DNA of 64,000 nucleotides, taken from NCBI GenBank assembly GCA_900766495.1, contig CAAFVM010000012.1, forward strand, positions 13,838-77,837, given 5' to 3'. Positions 8,690-17,561 of the stretch are shown here, one piece after another. Position 1 is the stretch's first letter; each line of letters begins with the position of its first letter. The DNA is from Clostridia bacterium. Its GTDB lineage: Bacteria; Bacillota; Clostridia; Christensenellales; Borkfalkiaceae. The position numbers were made by a program, and so were the translations under genes. Under the pieces are notes generated by a model that worked only from the letters and a program-made list of their open reading frames with translations, searched no databases and was not told the DNA's origin.

Positions 8690-9739
8690 TTACAGCGAAA
8701 ATCCCGCATATAAAAGCATAAGCTTTATGGTGTTTTTAACGCCGTCGATATGGGTGCGCTCCATTCCGTGCGAGGCGTTTACGCCCGTGCCTACAAGCGC
8801 GGCGGGAATATCGTAGCCCGCGGTCCACATAGCGCCCGCGTCCGAGCCGTAGTAGGGGTAAATATCAATCGCATAGTCAAGCCCGTTTGCTTTTGCCAAC
8901 GCCACAAGCGAGTTTGTAAGGCGGTAGTCGTAAGGTCCGTGCGAGTCTTTCGCGCAAATGCTTACCTGATGTTCGTTGCACGAAAGGTCTTTGCCTATGC
9001 ACCCCATATCCACGCACAGCATTTTTTCAAGTCCGTCGGGAACGTAACTCGCGCCGTGACCAACCTCTTCGTAAACAGTAACCAGAAATTTAAGCGTTTT
9101 TTGCGGCACAAGGTTATAATCCTTAATAATTTTCATCGCGGTTATAAACGCCGCAACGCTGGCTTTGTCGTCGATGAAACGGGATTTAATATAGCCCGAC
9201 GGCGTGATTTCTGTTTTCGTATCGAGCGCGATATAGTTGCCGTTTTCAATGCCCAATTTTTTAAAATCTTCGGCGCAACGCACGTTTTCGTCAAGGCGAA
9301 CGTACATATGCTCTTCGGTGTGGGTAATGGTATCGCAGTCTTCGTAAACGTGTTTCGATGGGCTTACCGAAAGGAACGTGCCGCGGTATTTTTTGCCGTC
9401 GCGGGTTATTACCGTGCAATATTCTCCGTCGAAAGTGGATAAAATAGGACCGCCTACGCGCGAAAATTTAATTTTATCTCCGTCGAACGAGCGTATCATC
9501 GCGCCCAACGTGTCGGCGTGTGCAGAAAGCCCGAGCGCTCCGCTGTTTTCGCCCTCTTTTCCCTGAACGGTGAAAATAAAGCACCCTTTATTCGTGCGTT
9601 CGAATTTTACGCCGAGTTCGTCGGCAAATTTTTTCAACACGCCCTCGATTTCTTCGTAATAACCGCTGGGCGAGTGGGTGGCGAAAATTTTCTTTGCGGT
9701 TTCGAAATAATAATTTTCATATTTATTTACGTCTATCAT
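8690..9739 (-). CDS. M42 family metallopeptidase (aminopeptidase/deblocking type)
   Basis: A 349-residue cytoplasmic dinuclear-metal aminopeptidase. Ligand motifs are visible: SAHADTLG (His/Asp, about 73-80), the catalytic and metal region RFIDDKASVAA (about 186-196) with the Asp ligand, VYEEVGHGA (about 221-229, EE pair), CVDMG (about 243) and a late THIDG His (about 331). The start at 9739 is preceded by AAAGGAGC at ideal spacing; a longer in-frame extension to 9847 is basic, unlike the family, and covers the promoter. M42 enzymes trim peptides to amino acids. It is monocistronic. Confidence 0.9.
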   Translation of the reverse strand: MIDVNKYENYYFETAKKIFATHSPSGYYEEIEGVLKKFADELGVKFERTNKGCFIFTVQGKEGENSGALGLSAHADTLGAMIRSFDGDKIKFSRVGGPILSTFDGEYCTVITRDGKKYRGTFLSVSPSKHVYEDCDTITHTEEHMYVRLDENVRCAEDFKKLGIENGNYIALDTKTEITPSGYIKSRFIDDKASVAAFITAMKIIKDYNLVPQKTLKFLVTVYEEVGHGASYVPDGLEKMLCVDMGCIGKDLSCNEHQVSICAKDSHGPYDYRLTNSLVALAKANGLDYAIDIYPYYGSDAGAMWTAGYDIPAALVGTGVNASHGMERTHIDGVKNTIKLMLLYAGFSL

Positions 9740-9818
9740 ATCGTTAGCTCCTTTCGGTATTCGTCGCGCGCACGCTTTTTGCTGTGTGGGGCGGCGTTTT
9801 TTGTCTTTTACATATTCG

Positions 9819-9847
9819 ATTATGCACTTTTTTAAACAAAAAGTCAA
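9819..9847 (-). promoter_or_regulatory. Promoter of the M42 peptidase gene
   Basis: Minus-strand -35 TTGACT (9842-9847), 17-nt spacer, -10 CATAAT (9819-9824). This supports the short start at 9739. Confidence 0.6.
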
Positions 9848-10068
9848 ACGCTTTTATTAAATGAGGATAAATAGAGTCGGGTGGTATTGCCCTCGTTTGT
9901 CGTTTGTAGCTTTAACGGTGTGGCGTTTAACGGGAAGCCGCAATTTTTTTATAAAAAATAGTAAATACTAATTTATAAAACAATATAAAAAAAGTAGACG
10001 TTATTTATAAAATGTGGTAAAATAACTAACGTTTAAAAACAATAAGCGAAAAATCGGAGGCTTGATAA
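9848..10068. other. Intergenic region upstream of the HTH-NAD synthetase, with a candidate operator
   Basis: Contains the inverted repeat TAGTA-AA-TACTA at 9959-9970 and a weak promoter-like pair (GTAGAC at 9994, TAAAAT at 10018, spacer 18). ATCGGAGG just before 10069 is the ribosome-binding site. Confidence 0.4.
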
Positions 10069-12243
10069 ATGGACTCGCTTGAAAAAATAAAATCGCTGCG
10101 CAAAGAGCGCGGCTACACACTTAAAGAACTTGCCGAAAAATCGGGCGTTCCCGCGGGAACGGTGAACAAACTTTTTTCGGGCGGAATAAAAAGCATTAAG
10201 GCTGAAACGCTTATTAAGCTTGCCGACGCGCTCGGGGCGGATTACTCCGAAATTTTAAACGGATGCGAAAGGGCGGTTTCCGAAACCGACGAAAAAAACG
10301 AGATAAAACAAAAATGCGCGTTCGATTACGGCTTTGCACGCATAGCGGCTTATGCGCCCGAGGTTCGTGTTGCTGACGTGGATTTCAACGTGCAAAAAAT
10401 TATTGAAAAAATTAACCAAGCCGACCGCGATGGCGTGTGCGTTGCCGCATTCCCCGAGCTTGCCGTTACCGCGTATACCGTGGGCGATTTGGTTTATCAG
10501 CCCGCGCTTTTGGAAGCTGCGAAAAACGGATTGCTTCGCATTATGAAAGCCACCGAGAATTTGGAAATGCTTGTAGTCGTAGGGCTTCCCGTTAAGGTGG
10601 ACGGGCGAATTTACAACTGTGCGGCGGCTGTGAATAAGGGCGAGCTTTTGGGCATAGTTCCTAAAATAAACCTGCCCAACTACAACGAATTTTACGAAAA
10701 ACGCACCTTTTGCGAGGGAAGTCGCGATGTAAAAAACATAGAATTTTTAGGCAGAACCGTGCCGTTCGGCGGCAATTTGATTTTTGCCGATAAAGCTATG
10801 CCCGAGCTTAAAGTGGGCGTGGAAATCTGCGAAGATATTTGGGTGCCCGATTCTCCGTCGATAAACCTCGCGCTGGCGGGAGCTACCGTAATTATAAACG
10901 CTTCGGCGAGCAACGACGTTTGCGGCAAAGCCGATTACAGGCGTTCGCTTGTTTCGGTAACGGCATCAAAACTTTTGTGCGCTTACGTATATTGTTCGTG
11001 CGGCGCGGGCGAATCCACGGGCGACGTGGTTTTCGGCGGTCACTGCATAATAAACGAGGCGGGCAGACAGCTTTCAGAATGCGCGCCTTTCGGAAAATAT
11101 GAAACGAGCGCCGACGTGGACTGTTCGTTTTTAGAGTTCGAGCGCGGCAAAAAATTCCACGGCAGAAACGAAATTTCTCCCGTAACTTTTGTATATTTCG
11201 AAGCGCAAAGAAAGAATACGGGGCTTATTCGTAAATTCGCGCAAAGTCCGTTTGTTCCCGACGATAAAGAACGCGAAAAACGCAGAGTAAACGAGGTTTT
11301 TGCCATTCAGACCGAGGCGTTGAAAAAACGCGTTCTGCACGTAAACGCGCAAAAATTAGTCGTAGGAGTTTCGGGCGGACTTGACAGCGCGCTCGCTTTG
11401 TTGGTGGCCGGCGAAACTTTAAAAAAAGCGGGCAGAAAACCGAGCGACCTCGTAGCCATAACCATGCCGTGTTTCGGCACAGGCGAGCGTACGCGCAAAA
11501 ACGCGCTCGCTTTGTCGGAGGGTCTTAAATGCGAGCTTAAAGAAATCGATATTAAAAACAGCGTTCTGCAACATTTTGCCGATATTGAAAAAGACCCGAG
11601 CGTAACCGACGCTGCATACGAAAACGCGCAGGCGCGCGAACGTACGCAGGTGCTTATGGATTACGCGAATATGGTAAACGGCTTGGTTGTGGGAACGGGC
11701 GATATGTCGGAACTCGCGCTGGGGTGGTGCACTTATAACGGCGACCATATGTCGATGTACGGCGTGAACGGCGGAGTGCCTAAAACGTTGGTTAAGTCGA
11801 TGGTGTTGAACCTTGCTAAAAATTACGACGAGAAAACCCGCAAAACTCTTGAAGATATAGCCGCCACGCCTATAAGTCCCGAACTCACTCCGTCGAAAGG
11901 CGGGGCTACCGCACAGTTCACCGAAGATATTTTAGGCCCTTACGAGCTGCACGATTTCTTCCTGTATTATCTTATTAAACACGGCTATGCGCCCGACAAA
12001 GTTTACTATATAGCAAAGCAGACTTTTGCGGGTAAATACGATAAAGAAATTATTCAAAAGTGCCTCTATAAGTTCATTAACCGCTTTTTTGCTTCGCAAT
12101 TCAAGCGTTCTTGTCAGCCCGACGGCGTTAAAACGGGCGCGCTTTGTTTAAGCCCGCGCGGCGATTTCAGAATGCCCTCCGACGGCGTTAAAACCGTTTG
12201 GATAAAGCTGCTCGACCAAGCCGTAGCAGCCGAAAAAAACTAA
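10069..12243 (+). CDS. nadE: HTH-nitrilase-NAD synthetase fusion (glutamine-dependent NAD+ synthase)
   Basis: A 724-residue protein, one uninterrupted frame. Residues 1-66 form an XRE-type helix-turn-helix (YTLKELAEKSGVPAGTVNKL). Residues about 85-375 are the glutamine-amidase (nitrilase) domain with the full catalytic triad: Glu130 in AFPELAV, Lys199 in VPKINLPNYNEF and Cys254 in VEICEDIW. Residues about 400-720 are the ATP-pyrophosphatase NAD synthetase with the P-loop SGGLDS at 435-440 and GTGDMSELALGW further on. The enzyme amidates deamido-NAD+ to NAD+ using glutamine. Ordinary glutamine-dependent NadE proteins start at the nitrilase domain; the HTH is the oddity and suggests DNA binding by the enzyme itself. 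Start ATG with GGAGG 8 nt upstream; the HTH lies directly at this start. Confidence 0.9.
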   Translation: MDSLEKIKSLRKERGYTLKELAEKSGVPAGTVNKLFSGGIKSIKAETLIKLADALGADYSEILNGCERAVSETDEKNEIKQKCAFDYGFARIAAYAPEVRVADVDFNVQKIIEKINQADRDGVCVAAFPELAVTAYTVGDLVYQPALLEAAKNGLLRIMKATENLEMLVVVGLPVKVDGRIYNCAAAVNKGELLGIVPKINLPNYNEFYEKRTFCEGSRDVKNIEFLGRTVPFGGNLIFADKAMPELKVGVEICEDIWVPDSPSINLALAGATVIINASASNDVCGKADYRRSLVSVTASKLLCAYVYCSCGAGESTGDVVFGGHCIINEAGRQLSECAPFGKYETSADVDCSFLEFERGKKFHGRNEISPVTFVYFEAQRKNTGLIRKFAQSPFVPDDKEREKRRVNEVFAIQTEALKKRVLHVNAQKLVVGVSGGLDSALALLVAGETLKKAGRKPSDLVAITMPCFGTGERTRKNALALSEGLKCELKEIDIKNSVLQHFADIEKDPSVTDAAYENAQARERTQVLMDYANMVNGLVVGTGDMSELALGWCTYNGDHMSMYGVNGGVPKTLVKSMVLNLAKNYDEKTRKTLEDIAATPISPELTPSKGGATAQFTEDILGPYELHDFFLYYLIKHGYAPDKVYYIAKQTFAGKYDKEIIQKCLYKFINRFFASQFKRSCQPDGVKTGALCLSPRGDFRMPSDGVKTVWIKLLDQAVAAEKN

Positions 12244-12278
12244 AATAAAAAGGGCGTTAAGCCACGTTATAAAAAAGA

Positions 12279-12310
12279 AAAGCGCGTCTATATGTTCGTA
12301 AACGCGCTTT
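12279..12310. terminator. Terminator hairpin between convergent genes
   Basis: Stem AAAGCGCGT / ACGCGCTTT with a 14-nt loop, between the NAD synthetase (+) and the DUF1508 gene (-). The A-run before and T-run after make it usable in both directions. Confidence 0.6.
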
Positions 12311-12333
12311 ATGTTGTTAATTAAAAGTGAATG

Positions 12334-13368
12334 TCAGGCAGGGTGAGCAACGGTTATCGTTGCGGTTTTTGCGAAGCGTTTAACCGAAGCGAACGCCTTT
12401 TCGCATTGCTCGCGGGTGCCGTAGCCCTCGCCCACGCACAGCAGGCGGTTAGCCGTTGAAAATATTTTAAATACGAAATTGCCGTTTTTATCTACGTTTA
12501 TGGCGTAGTTGTCGTTTTCGATGTTCTTTTTAAGCGTTTCTATGCCGCTTTTACAACCGCTTAACGAAGAATAACTTTCGCCCGCAAGCATAAGTTCGCC
12601 GTTCGAAGCGTGCAATGTTGCGGTAAATCTGCCGTTTTCTTCGGTAATTATCCATTTGCCCGCATACTTAACCTTTTCTTCTTTTGTTGCGGGGGCGGCT
12701 TGCTCGGGTTCTTCCGTCTGGCTTTTTTCTGCGGCGGTTTCTTTATTTTCTTTTGCCTGCCGATTGTTGTTTTTTACCGCGGGGTTAGCTTTCTTCTCGG
12801 TTTTAATCGGCTTTATTTCTTCGGATTTTTGCTCGGATGAAATTTCGTTTTCGTCAGAATTTTCTACTGAATTTTCGGCATTTACCGAGGGCTCTTCTGC
12901 TGCAGCGTTTTGCGAAAGATCATCGTCTATGATAAATGCTTCCGAAATATTTTCGGCTGAAGTTTCCGAAAGTTCTTTTTCCGCAGGCTGTTCGTCTTCA
13001 ATTTTTATTTCTTCGGTTTCTGTTGAATTATCCTCGTTTTCGGCAGGAGTTTCGCCCGATATTTCGGCAGCGTTTTCTTCGTTTTGCTGCTGCGTAGAGG
13101 CTTCTTTTTGCTTGCTTGATTCTTTTTGTTTAAGCTCGTCTAAAATAGAACCCTGGTGTAAAACGGGCTGTTTTAATTCGGCTTCGTTTGCGGCTTCTGT
13201 ATTCGATTTTTCGTTTTTCTTGTCGCTTTTAGCGGGCTTTTGCTTTGCAAAACGCTTTTTTACGATAATGTTTATCGCAATTATTACGACGATGGAAACA
13301 AGCAGAATCGCACCGAAAACTATAAGGTATCGGGTGTTGTTTTTAAGATATTGAATAATGTTATTCAT
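12334..13368 (-). CDS. Membrane-anchored protein with acidic linker and tandem DUF1508 (YegP-like) domains
   Basis: 344 residues. One membrane helix near the N-terminus (about 13-36) is followed by a lysine-rich stop-transfer patch and then about 180 residues of low-complexity Glu/Ser/Ala/Asn sequence with many acidic repeats. The C-terminus has two DUF1508/YegP-like units: GKWIITEENGRFTATLHASNG (first 20 residues seen near 233) and YAINVDKNGNFVFKIFSTAN near 280, each followed by a Gly-Glu-x-Tyr turn and a Cys. Such units are small beta-beta-beta-alpha folds usually found as free small proteins. Topology is N-in with the repeats outside, or the reverse; not decidable here. Function unknown. 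Confidence 0.7.
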   Translation of the reverse strand: MNNIIQYLKNNTRYLIVFGAILLVSIVVIIAINIIVKKRFAKQKPAKSDKKNEKSNTEAANEAELKQPVLHQGSILDELKQKESSKQKEASTQQQNEENAAEISGETPAENEDNSTETEEIKIEDEQPAEKELSETSAENISEAFIIDDDLSQNAAAEEPSVNAENSVENSDENEISSEQKSEEIKPIKTEKKANPAVKNNNRQAKENKETAAEKSQTEEPEQAAPATKEEKVKYAGKWIITEENGRFTATLHASNGELMLAGESYSSLSGCKSGIETLKKNIENDNYAINVDKNGNFVFKIFSTANRLLCVGEGYGTREQCEKAFASVKRFAKTATITVAHPA

Positions 13369-13476
13369 ATTATATTCTCCGTTTTATTCGCGCGTGAATG
13401 AAAAAACTAAATCGTTTTTGCATTTTTTGCGCGTTAATCGGTGAAAATTATGCGTTTTATCGCATTTTTCGCCGTT

Positions 13477-13505
13477 ATTGTAATACATAAAAATTCATTA
13501 GTCAA
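13477..13505 (-). promoter_or_regulatory. Promoter of the DUF1508 gene
   Basis: Minus-strand -35 TTGACT (13500-13505), exact 17-nt spacer, -10 TACAAT (13477-13482). It gives a leader of about 100 nt. Confidence 0.6.
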
Positions 13506-13584
13506 GCGCAAAGGTGTTAAAAAACGCAAAATTGCCGCAAAATGGCGGAAATTTCGTCAAAAAAACACAAAGTGAGGCTTTTTT

Positions 13585-14847
13585 ATGAGAAATTTTAAAG
13601 TTGCCGTTATAGGCGGCGGTTTTTCCGGGCTGTGCGCCGCGGTAAAATTAGGAAAGGTTTTTAATGAAAAATTGTTGGTGCTTGAAGCCAACAAGCGTGT
13701 GGGTAAAAAAATACTTGCCACGGGCAACGGGCAGGGCAATTTGACCAACGCCGACGTGCGCCCCGAATTTTATCACGGCGACCGCGATTTTGCCGCGCGC
13801 GCTCTTGAAAAATATTCTAACGCCGAAATTCTTGAATTTTTTGAAAAGCTCGGTGTTATTACCACCTTGAAAAACGGAAGATATTACCCCGCGAGCGAGT
13901 TTGCCGGGACAATTTGCGACGGTTTGCGTTTTGCCGCGGATGCCTGTGGCGTTACCGTGGTAACCGAAGCCGAGGTAACCTGCGTTGAAAAAACTAACGG
14001 CGGTTTCGTTATAAAAACCAAAAACGGTGCCGAAACATATTTTGCCGAAAAGGTTATTCTCGCTACCGGCGGAGCGAGCGGCTCGGGCTTTTTTACCGAC
14101 GGAAAAAGTTACGCGCTTGCAAAAAATTTAGGGCATACGCTTACGCCTCTTCGCCCGTCGCTTGTGCAAATAAAAACCGAGCGCGAAAAAATACGCGGGC
14201 TTAAAGGAGTTAAAACCGACGCAAAAGTGGCGCTATATGACGATAAACGCCATATTCGCGAATTTTTCGGCGACGTATTGTTTACCGATTACGGGGTTAG
14301 CGGCAACGCGGTATTTGCAATATCGGCTTATTTGGGCGACTGCCGCTCGCCTAAACTTAAAATAGAATTTCTGCCCGAATTCACCCGTGAAGAACTTACG
14401 GATAAATTGACTTTAGCGGTGAAAAATCTTGAAAAAGAAAATAGCCGTGAAAGCAAAAACGAGAATAAAGTTTCGCTTGAAAGGGCGTGCTTTTCGCTTT
14501 TGCCGTCGCGCCTTACGCTTGCCGTTATAAAAGCCGCGGGGTATTCGCCCGCCGCCGTTGCCGACGAAAAAGCTATTGCCGCCGTCTGCGCAAAAATTAA
14601 GAAATTCGAACTCAACGTAGAGGGAACGGTGGGGTTCGACTGCTCGCAGGTAACGGCGGGCGGAATAAAGACTGCCGAAATTTCCGACGATATGCAAAGC
14701 AAACTGAATAAGGGGCTTTATATAATAGGCGAGGAACTTAACGTGGACGGCGATTGCGGCGGGTACAATCTGCAATGGGCGTTCACAAGCGCTTCGGTTT
14801 GTGCCGACGCCATTATAGCGGAACTGAAAAATAACAAACGCGGCTAA
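13585..14847 (+). CDS. HI0933-like flavoprotein (YhiN family NAD(P)/FAD oxidoreductase)
   Basis: 420 residues. The N-terminal Rossmann fold binds FAD (AVIGGGFSGLCAA, residues 7-19; LVLEAN acidic strand end near 35). The family signature GNGQGNLTN follows near residue 47, and the C-terminal block has VTAGGI (about 354) and DGDCGGYNLQWAFTSA (about 389-404). Members are widespread, bind FAD, and have no agreed physiological reaction. ATG at 13585 is preceded by GTGAGG. A second FAD protein starts 145 bp later, but the gap makes operon membership uncertain. Confidence 0.85.
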   Translation: MRNFKVAVIGGGFSGLCAAVKLGKVFNEKLLVLEANKRVGKKILATGNGQGNLTNADVRPEFYHGDRDFAARALEKYSNAEILEFFEKLGVITTLKNGRYYPASEFAGTICDGLRFAADACGVTVVTEAEVTCVEKTNGGFVIKTKNGAETYFAEKVILATGGASGSGFFTDGKSYALAKNLGHTLTPLRPSLVQIKTEREKIRGLKGVKTDAKVALYDDKRHIREFFGDVLFTDYGVSGNAVFAISAYLGDCRSPKLKIEFLPEFTREELTDKLTLAVKNLEKENSRESKNENKVSLERACFSLLPSRLTLAVIKAAGYSPAAVADEKAIAAVCAKIKKFELNVEGTVGFDCSQVTAGGIKTAEISDDMQSKLNKGLYIIGEELNVDGDCGGYNLQWAFTSASVCADAIIAELKNNKRG

Positions 14848-14992
14848 TAACGCGGTTAATAAAAATATGTAAATGGCGCTTGACGATAAAAAAGCAAAAC
14901 GCTGAAAACGACGGCAAAAAGGCGAAATTAAAAATGCCATAACGAACAGCCTTAACAATAATAAGCAAAACGCGAATAAAAAAGGACTAAAA

Positions 14993-16564
14993 GTGAAAAA
15001 ATTAAGCAATATAAAGCTTGCAATAGGCGAAGACGAAGCGAAAATAAAATATTACTGCGCGAAGAAAGAGAGAGTTTCGGTAAACGATTTAAAAGCGTTT
15101 AAAATAACCAAAAAATCGCTTGACGCGCGCGATAAAAACGATATTTTTTACGTTTATACCGCCGAATATTCGTTGGAAAACGAAAAACCGATAAAAAAGG
15201 AATATCCAAAGGCAAAGGCTACGGTCGCGGTTATAGGCGGAGGTCCGTGCGGACTTTTCTGCGCGCTGTATCTGGCAAGGTGCGGTATGACACCCGTGCT
15301 TTTCGAAAGGGGCGAAAACGTTGAAAACCGCGCGCGTACCTGCGACGGTTTTATTAAAACTCGCACGCTTGACGTAAACAGCAATTTGCAGTTCGGCGAG
15401 GGCGGAGCGGGCGCTTTTTCCGACGGCAAGCTTAACACTCAGGTAAACAACGAACGCGTGAAAGCGGTTGTGGAAGATTTCGTTTTGTTCGGCGCGCCCG
15501 AAGAAACGGCGTATCTTTCGCACCCGCACGTGGGAAGCGATAAATTACCCGAAGTGGTAAAAAATATAAGAAACGAAATAATCCGTTTGGGCGGCAAAGT
15601 AAAATTCAACTGCAAATTTACCAAGCCGTATATAACGAACGGTGAGCTTAAAGGAATTTTTTACGAAGAGCGCGGAAAAAACGGCTACTCGAGCGAGGCA
15701 AACTTCGGCGTGAACGACGAAAAATATTTTGCCTGCGACGCCTGCGTTCTTGCCGTGGGGCACAGCGCTCGCGATTCTTTTAAAACTCTTAATAATTTAG
15801 GCGCGGCAATGGAGCCAAAGCCTTTCGCCGTGGGGTTCAGAATAGAACACCTGCAAAGCAAAATAGGCTTTTCGCAATACGGTAAGCAATATTTGAAATT
15901 GCCCGCCGCCGAGTATAAACTGGTTTCGCATGCCGGCGCGCGCGACGTATTCACGTTCTGTATGTGTCCCGGCGGGCAGGTTATGGCTGCCGCAAGCGAG
16001 CAAGGGCGGCTTGTGGTGAACGGAATGAGCCGCTACGCCCGCGACGGAGTTAACGCAAACAGCGCTTTGGTTTGCGCGGTTACTCCTGCCGATTACGACG
16101 GAACCGACCCGCTTTCGGGAGTGCGTTTTCAAATCGCGCTTGAAAAAAAAGCTTACGCTTTCGGCGGAGAAAACTGGAAAGCTCCCGTGCAGAAGCTCGG
16201 CGATTTTATGAAAAACAAAAATTCATCGTCGCTCGGCGAAGTTCTGCCCACCTATCCGCTCGGAACCGCGTTCGCCCCATTACACGAATTTTTTAAGCCT
16301 GAAATAACCGAAAGCCTGAAAGCCGCCATTTGCGATATGGATAAACGCCTTAAAGGTTTCGCTTCGTCCGACGCGGTGTTTACCGGGGTGGAAAGCCGCA
16401 CGTCGTCGCCTTTGCGTATTCTGCGCGACGAAAAAGGCGAGTGCGTGAACGTTAGAAATCTTTATCCCGCGGGCGAGGGGGCGGGATATGCCGGCGGAAT
16501 AACCAGTGCAGCCGCCGACGGCATAAAAATAGCTATGCTTCTCGCGCAAAAATTCGCAAAATAA
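14993..16564 (+). CDS. FAD-dependent dehydrogenase (COG2509-like)
   Basis: 523 residues. A short basic N-terminal domain (about 1-75) with an ubiquitin-like or RNA-binding look precedes the FAD-binding Rossmann motif AVIGGGPCGLFCALYLAR (about 79-96) and FERGENVENR. Conserved family segments include LQFGEGGAGAFSDGKLNT (about 136-153), CVLAVGHSARDS (about 253) and the C-terminal YPAGEGAGYAGGITSAAADG. The family is common in Clostridia and annotated as uncharacterised FAD-dependent dehydrogenases. Start GTG at 14993, with AAAGGAC upstream. It does not share detailed sequence with the preceding flavoprotein beyond the cofactor fold. Confidence 0.85.
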   Translation: MKKLSNIKLAIGEDEAKIKYYCAKKERVSVNDLKAFKITKKSLDARDKNDIFYVYTAEYSLENEKPIKKEYPKAKATVAVIGGGPCGLFCALYLARCGMTPVLFERGENVENRARTCDGFIKTRTLDVNSNLQFGEGGAGAFSDGKLNTQVNNERVKAVVEDFVLFGAPEETAYLSHPHVGSDKLPEVVKNIRNEIIRLGGKVKFNCKFTKPYITNGELKGIFYEERGKNGYSSEANFGVNDEKYFACDACVLAVGHSARDSFKTLNNLGAAMEPKPFAVGFRIEHLQSKIGFSQYGKQYLKLPAAEYKLVSHAGARDVFTFCMCPGGQVMAAASEQGRLVVNGMSRYARDGVNANSALVCAVTPADYDGTDPLSGVRFQIALEKKAYAFGGENWKAPVQKLGDFMKNKNSSSLGEVLPTYPLGTAFAPLHEFFKPEITESLKAAICDMDKRLKGFASSDAVFTGVESRTSSPLRILRDEKGECVNVRNLYPAGEGAGYAGGITSAAADGIKIAMLLAQKFAK

Positions 16565-16622
16565 CAATTAATTCGTCGCGGTTTGGCAACGCTCGGCAAA
16601 CAAATTTAAAAATCGTTAAAAT

Positions 16623-16643
16623 ATTTGTAAAAATTTTACAAAT
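16623..16643. promoter_or_regulatory. Perfect 21-bp palindrome, probable operator
   Basis: ATTTGTAAAA, one central A, TTTTACAAAT: a flawless 10-bp inverted repeat ending 4 nt before the -35 box. The dimension and position fit a dimeric repressor or activator site for the metallo-hydrolase gene. Confidence 0.6.
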
Positions 16644-16647
16644 AAGC

Positions 16648-16676
16648 GTGACAAAGCGATTTTTTTATGGTATATT
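16648..16676 (+). promoter_or_regulatory. Promoter of the metallo-hydrolase gene
   Basis: -35 GTGACA (16648-16653), 17-nt spacer, -10 TATATT (16671-16676) with extended TGG. Confidence 0.6.
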
Positions 16677-16806
16677 ATATTTGCGAGGCAATAGTGCTAT
16701 TAAAAAATAATCGTTTTTGCTCATAATATAGCGACGAGTTAAGCGCCGGCTTTAAATTTTTTAGCAAAATCGCGATAAGCGAGAGTCTTTGAGGGAGGAA
16801 TTAACT

Positions 16807-17442
16807 TTGGCTGAAATAAAATATTTCGGGCATTCCTGTTTTTATATAAAAGGTAAAGAATTTTCGGTTGTTACCGACCCGTTTTCGGGAATAGGCTACG
16901 AAATGCCGAAAATTACCGCCGACTATTGCACGGTTTCGCACGGGCATTTCGACCATGCCGCTACCGATAAGGTAAACGCGCGCGTAATTAAAGGCGAAAA
17001 TGCGGCGTTTACTGGCGAAAAATTGCCTTTTACCGCTATAAAAACTTATCACGACAACGAAAAGGGGGCTTTGCGCGGGGTAAATTACGCGTTTAAGTTT
17101 TGCCTTGACGGCGTTACTTTTTGTCACCTCGGCGATTTAGGCGAAAAATTCAGCGAGGAAGCCGCGAAGAAAATAGGAAACACCGACGTTTTGTTTATTC
17201 CCGTGGGCGGAAATTATACGGTTGACGGCGAGCAAGCCGAAAAGTTTGCGCGGGCGATTGATCCTTATATAATTATCCCTATGCACTATAAAACGCCGCG
17301 TTCGAAAATTGATATATCCGCGGCGGACGATTTTTGTTCGCGCTTTAACGCCGTTATAAAAAAAGACGACGAAATATCGATTGAAAAAGCCGACCTTAAA
17401 GAAAAACTTACGGTTTGGCTTTTAGACTCTTCGAACTTTTAA
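16807..17442 (+). CDS. Metallo-beta-lactamase-fold metal-dependent hydrolase (UPF0173-like)
   Basis: A 211-residue single-domain hydrolase. Motifs: GHSCFYI near the N-terminus, the metal-binding SHGHFDHA (about 44-51), the Asp-bearing HLGDLG (about 106-111), IPVGG (about 129) and the late PMHYKTPRS (about 152-160). The set matches the UlaG/UPF0173-type subgroup. The start chosen is TTG 16807, 8 nt after GGGAGGA; the upstream TTG at 16789 would place the ribosome-binding site inside the gene. It has its own promoter preceded by the perfect palindrome at 16623-16643. The substrate is unknown. The Rho-like gene follows 119 bp downstream. Confidence 0.82.
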   Translation: MAEIKYFGHSCFYIKGKEFSVVTDPFSGIGYEMPKITADYCTVSHGHFDHAATDKVNARVIKGENAAFTGEKLPFTAIKTYHDNEKGALRGVNYAFKFCLDGVTFCHLGDLGEKFSEEAAKKIGNTDVLFIPVGGNYTVDGEQAEKFARAIDPYIIIPMHYKTPRSKIDISAADDFCSRFNAVIKKDDEISIEKADLKEKLTVWLLDSSNF

Positions 17443-17561
17443 TATATAAGAATTTATAAAAACGACGTATCATATTTTATAAAATATAAACTACATACAA
17501 ATATAAAAATCGGTTCCGACCCGAAAGCCGAAAAAGTGAGGGCGGAAACCACGAGGTAGAA

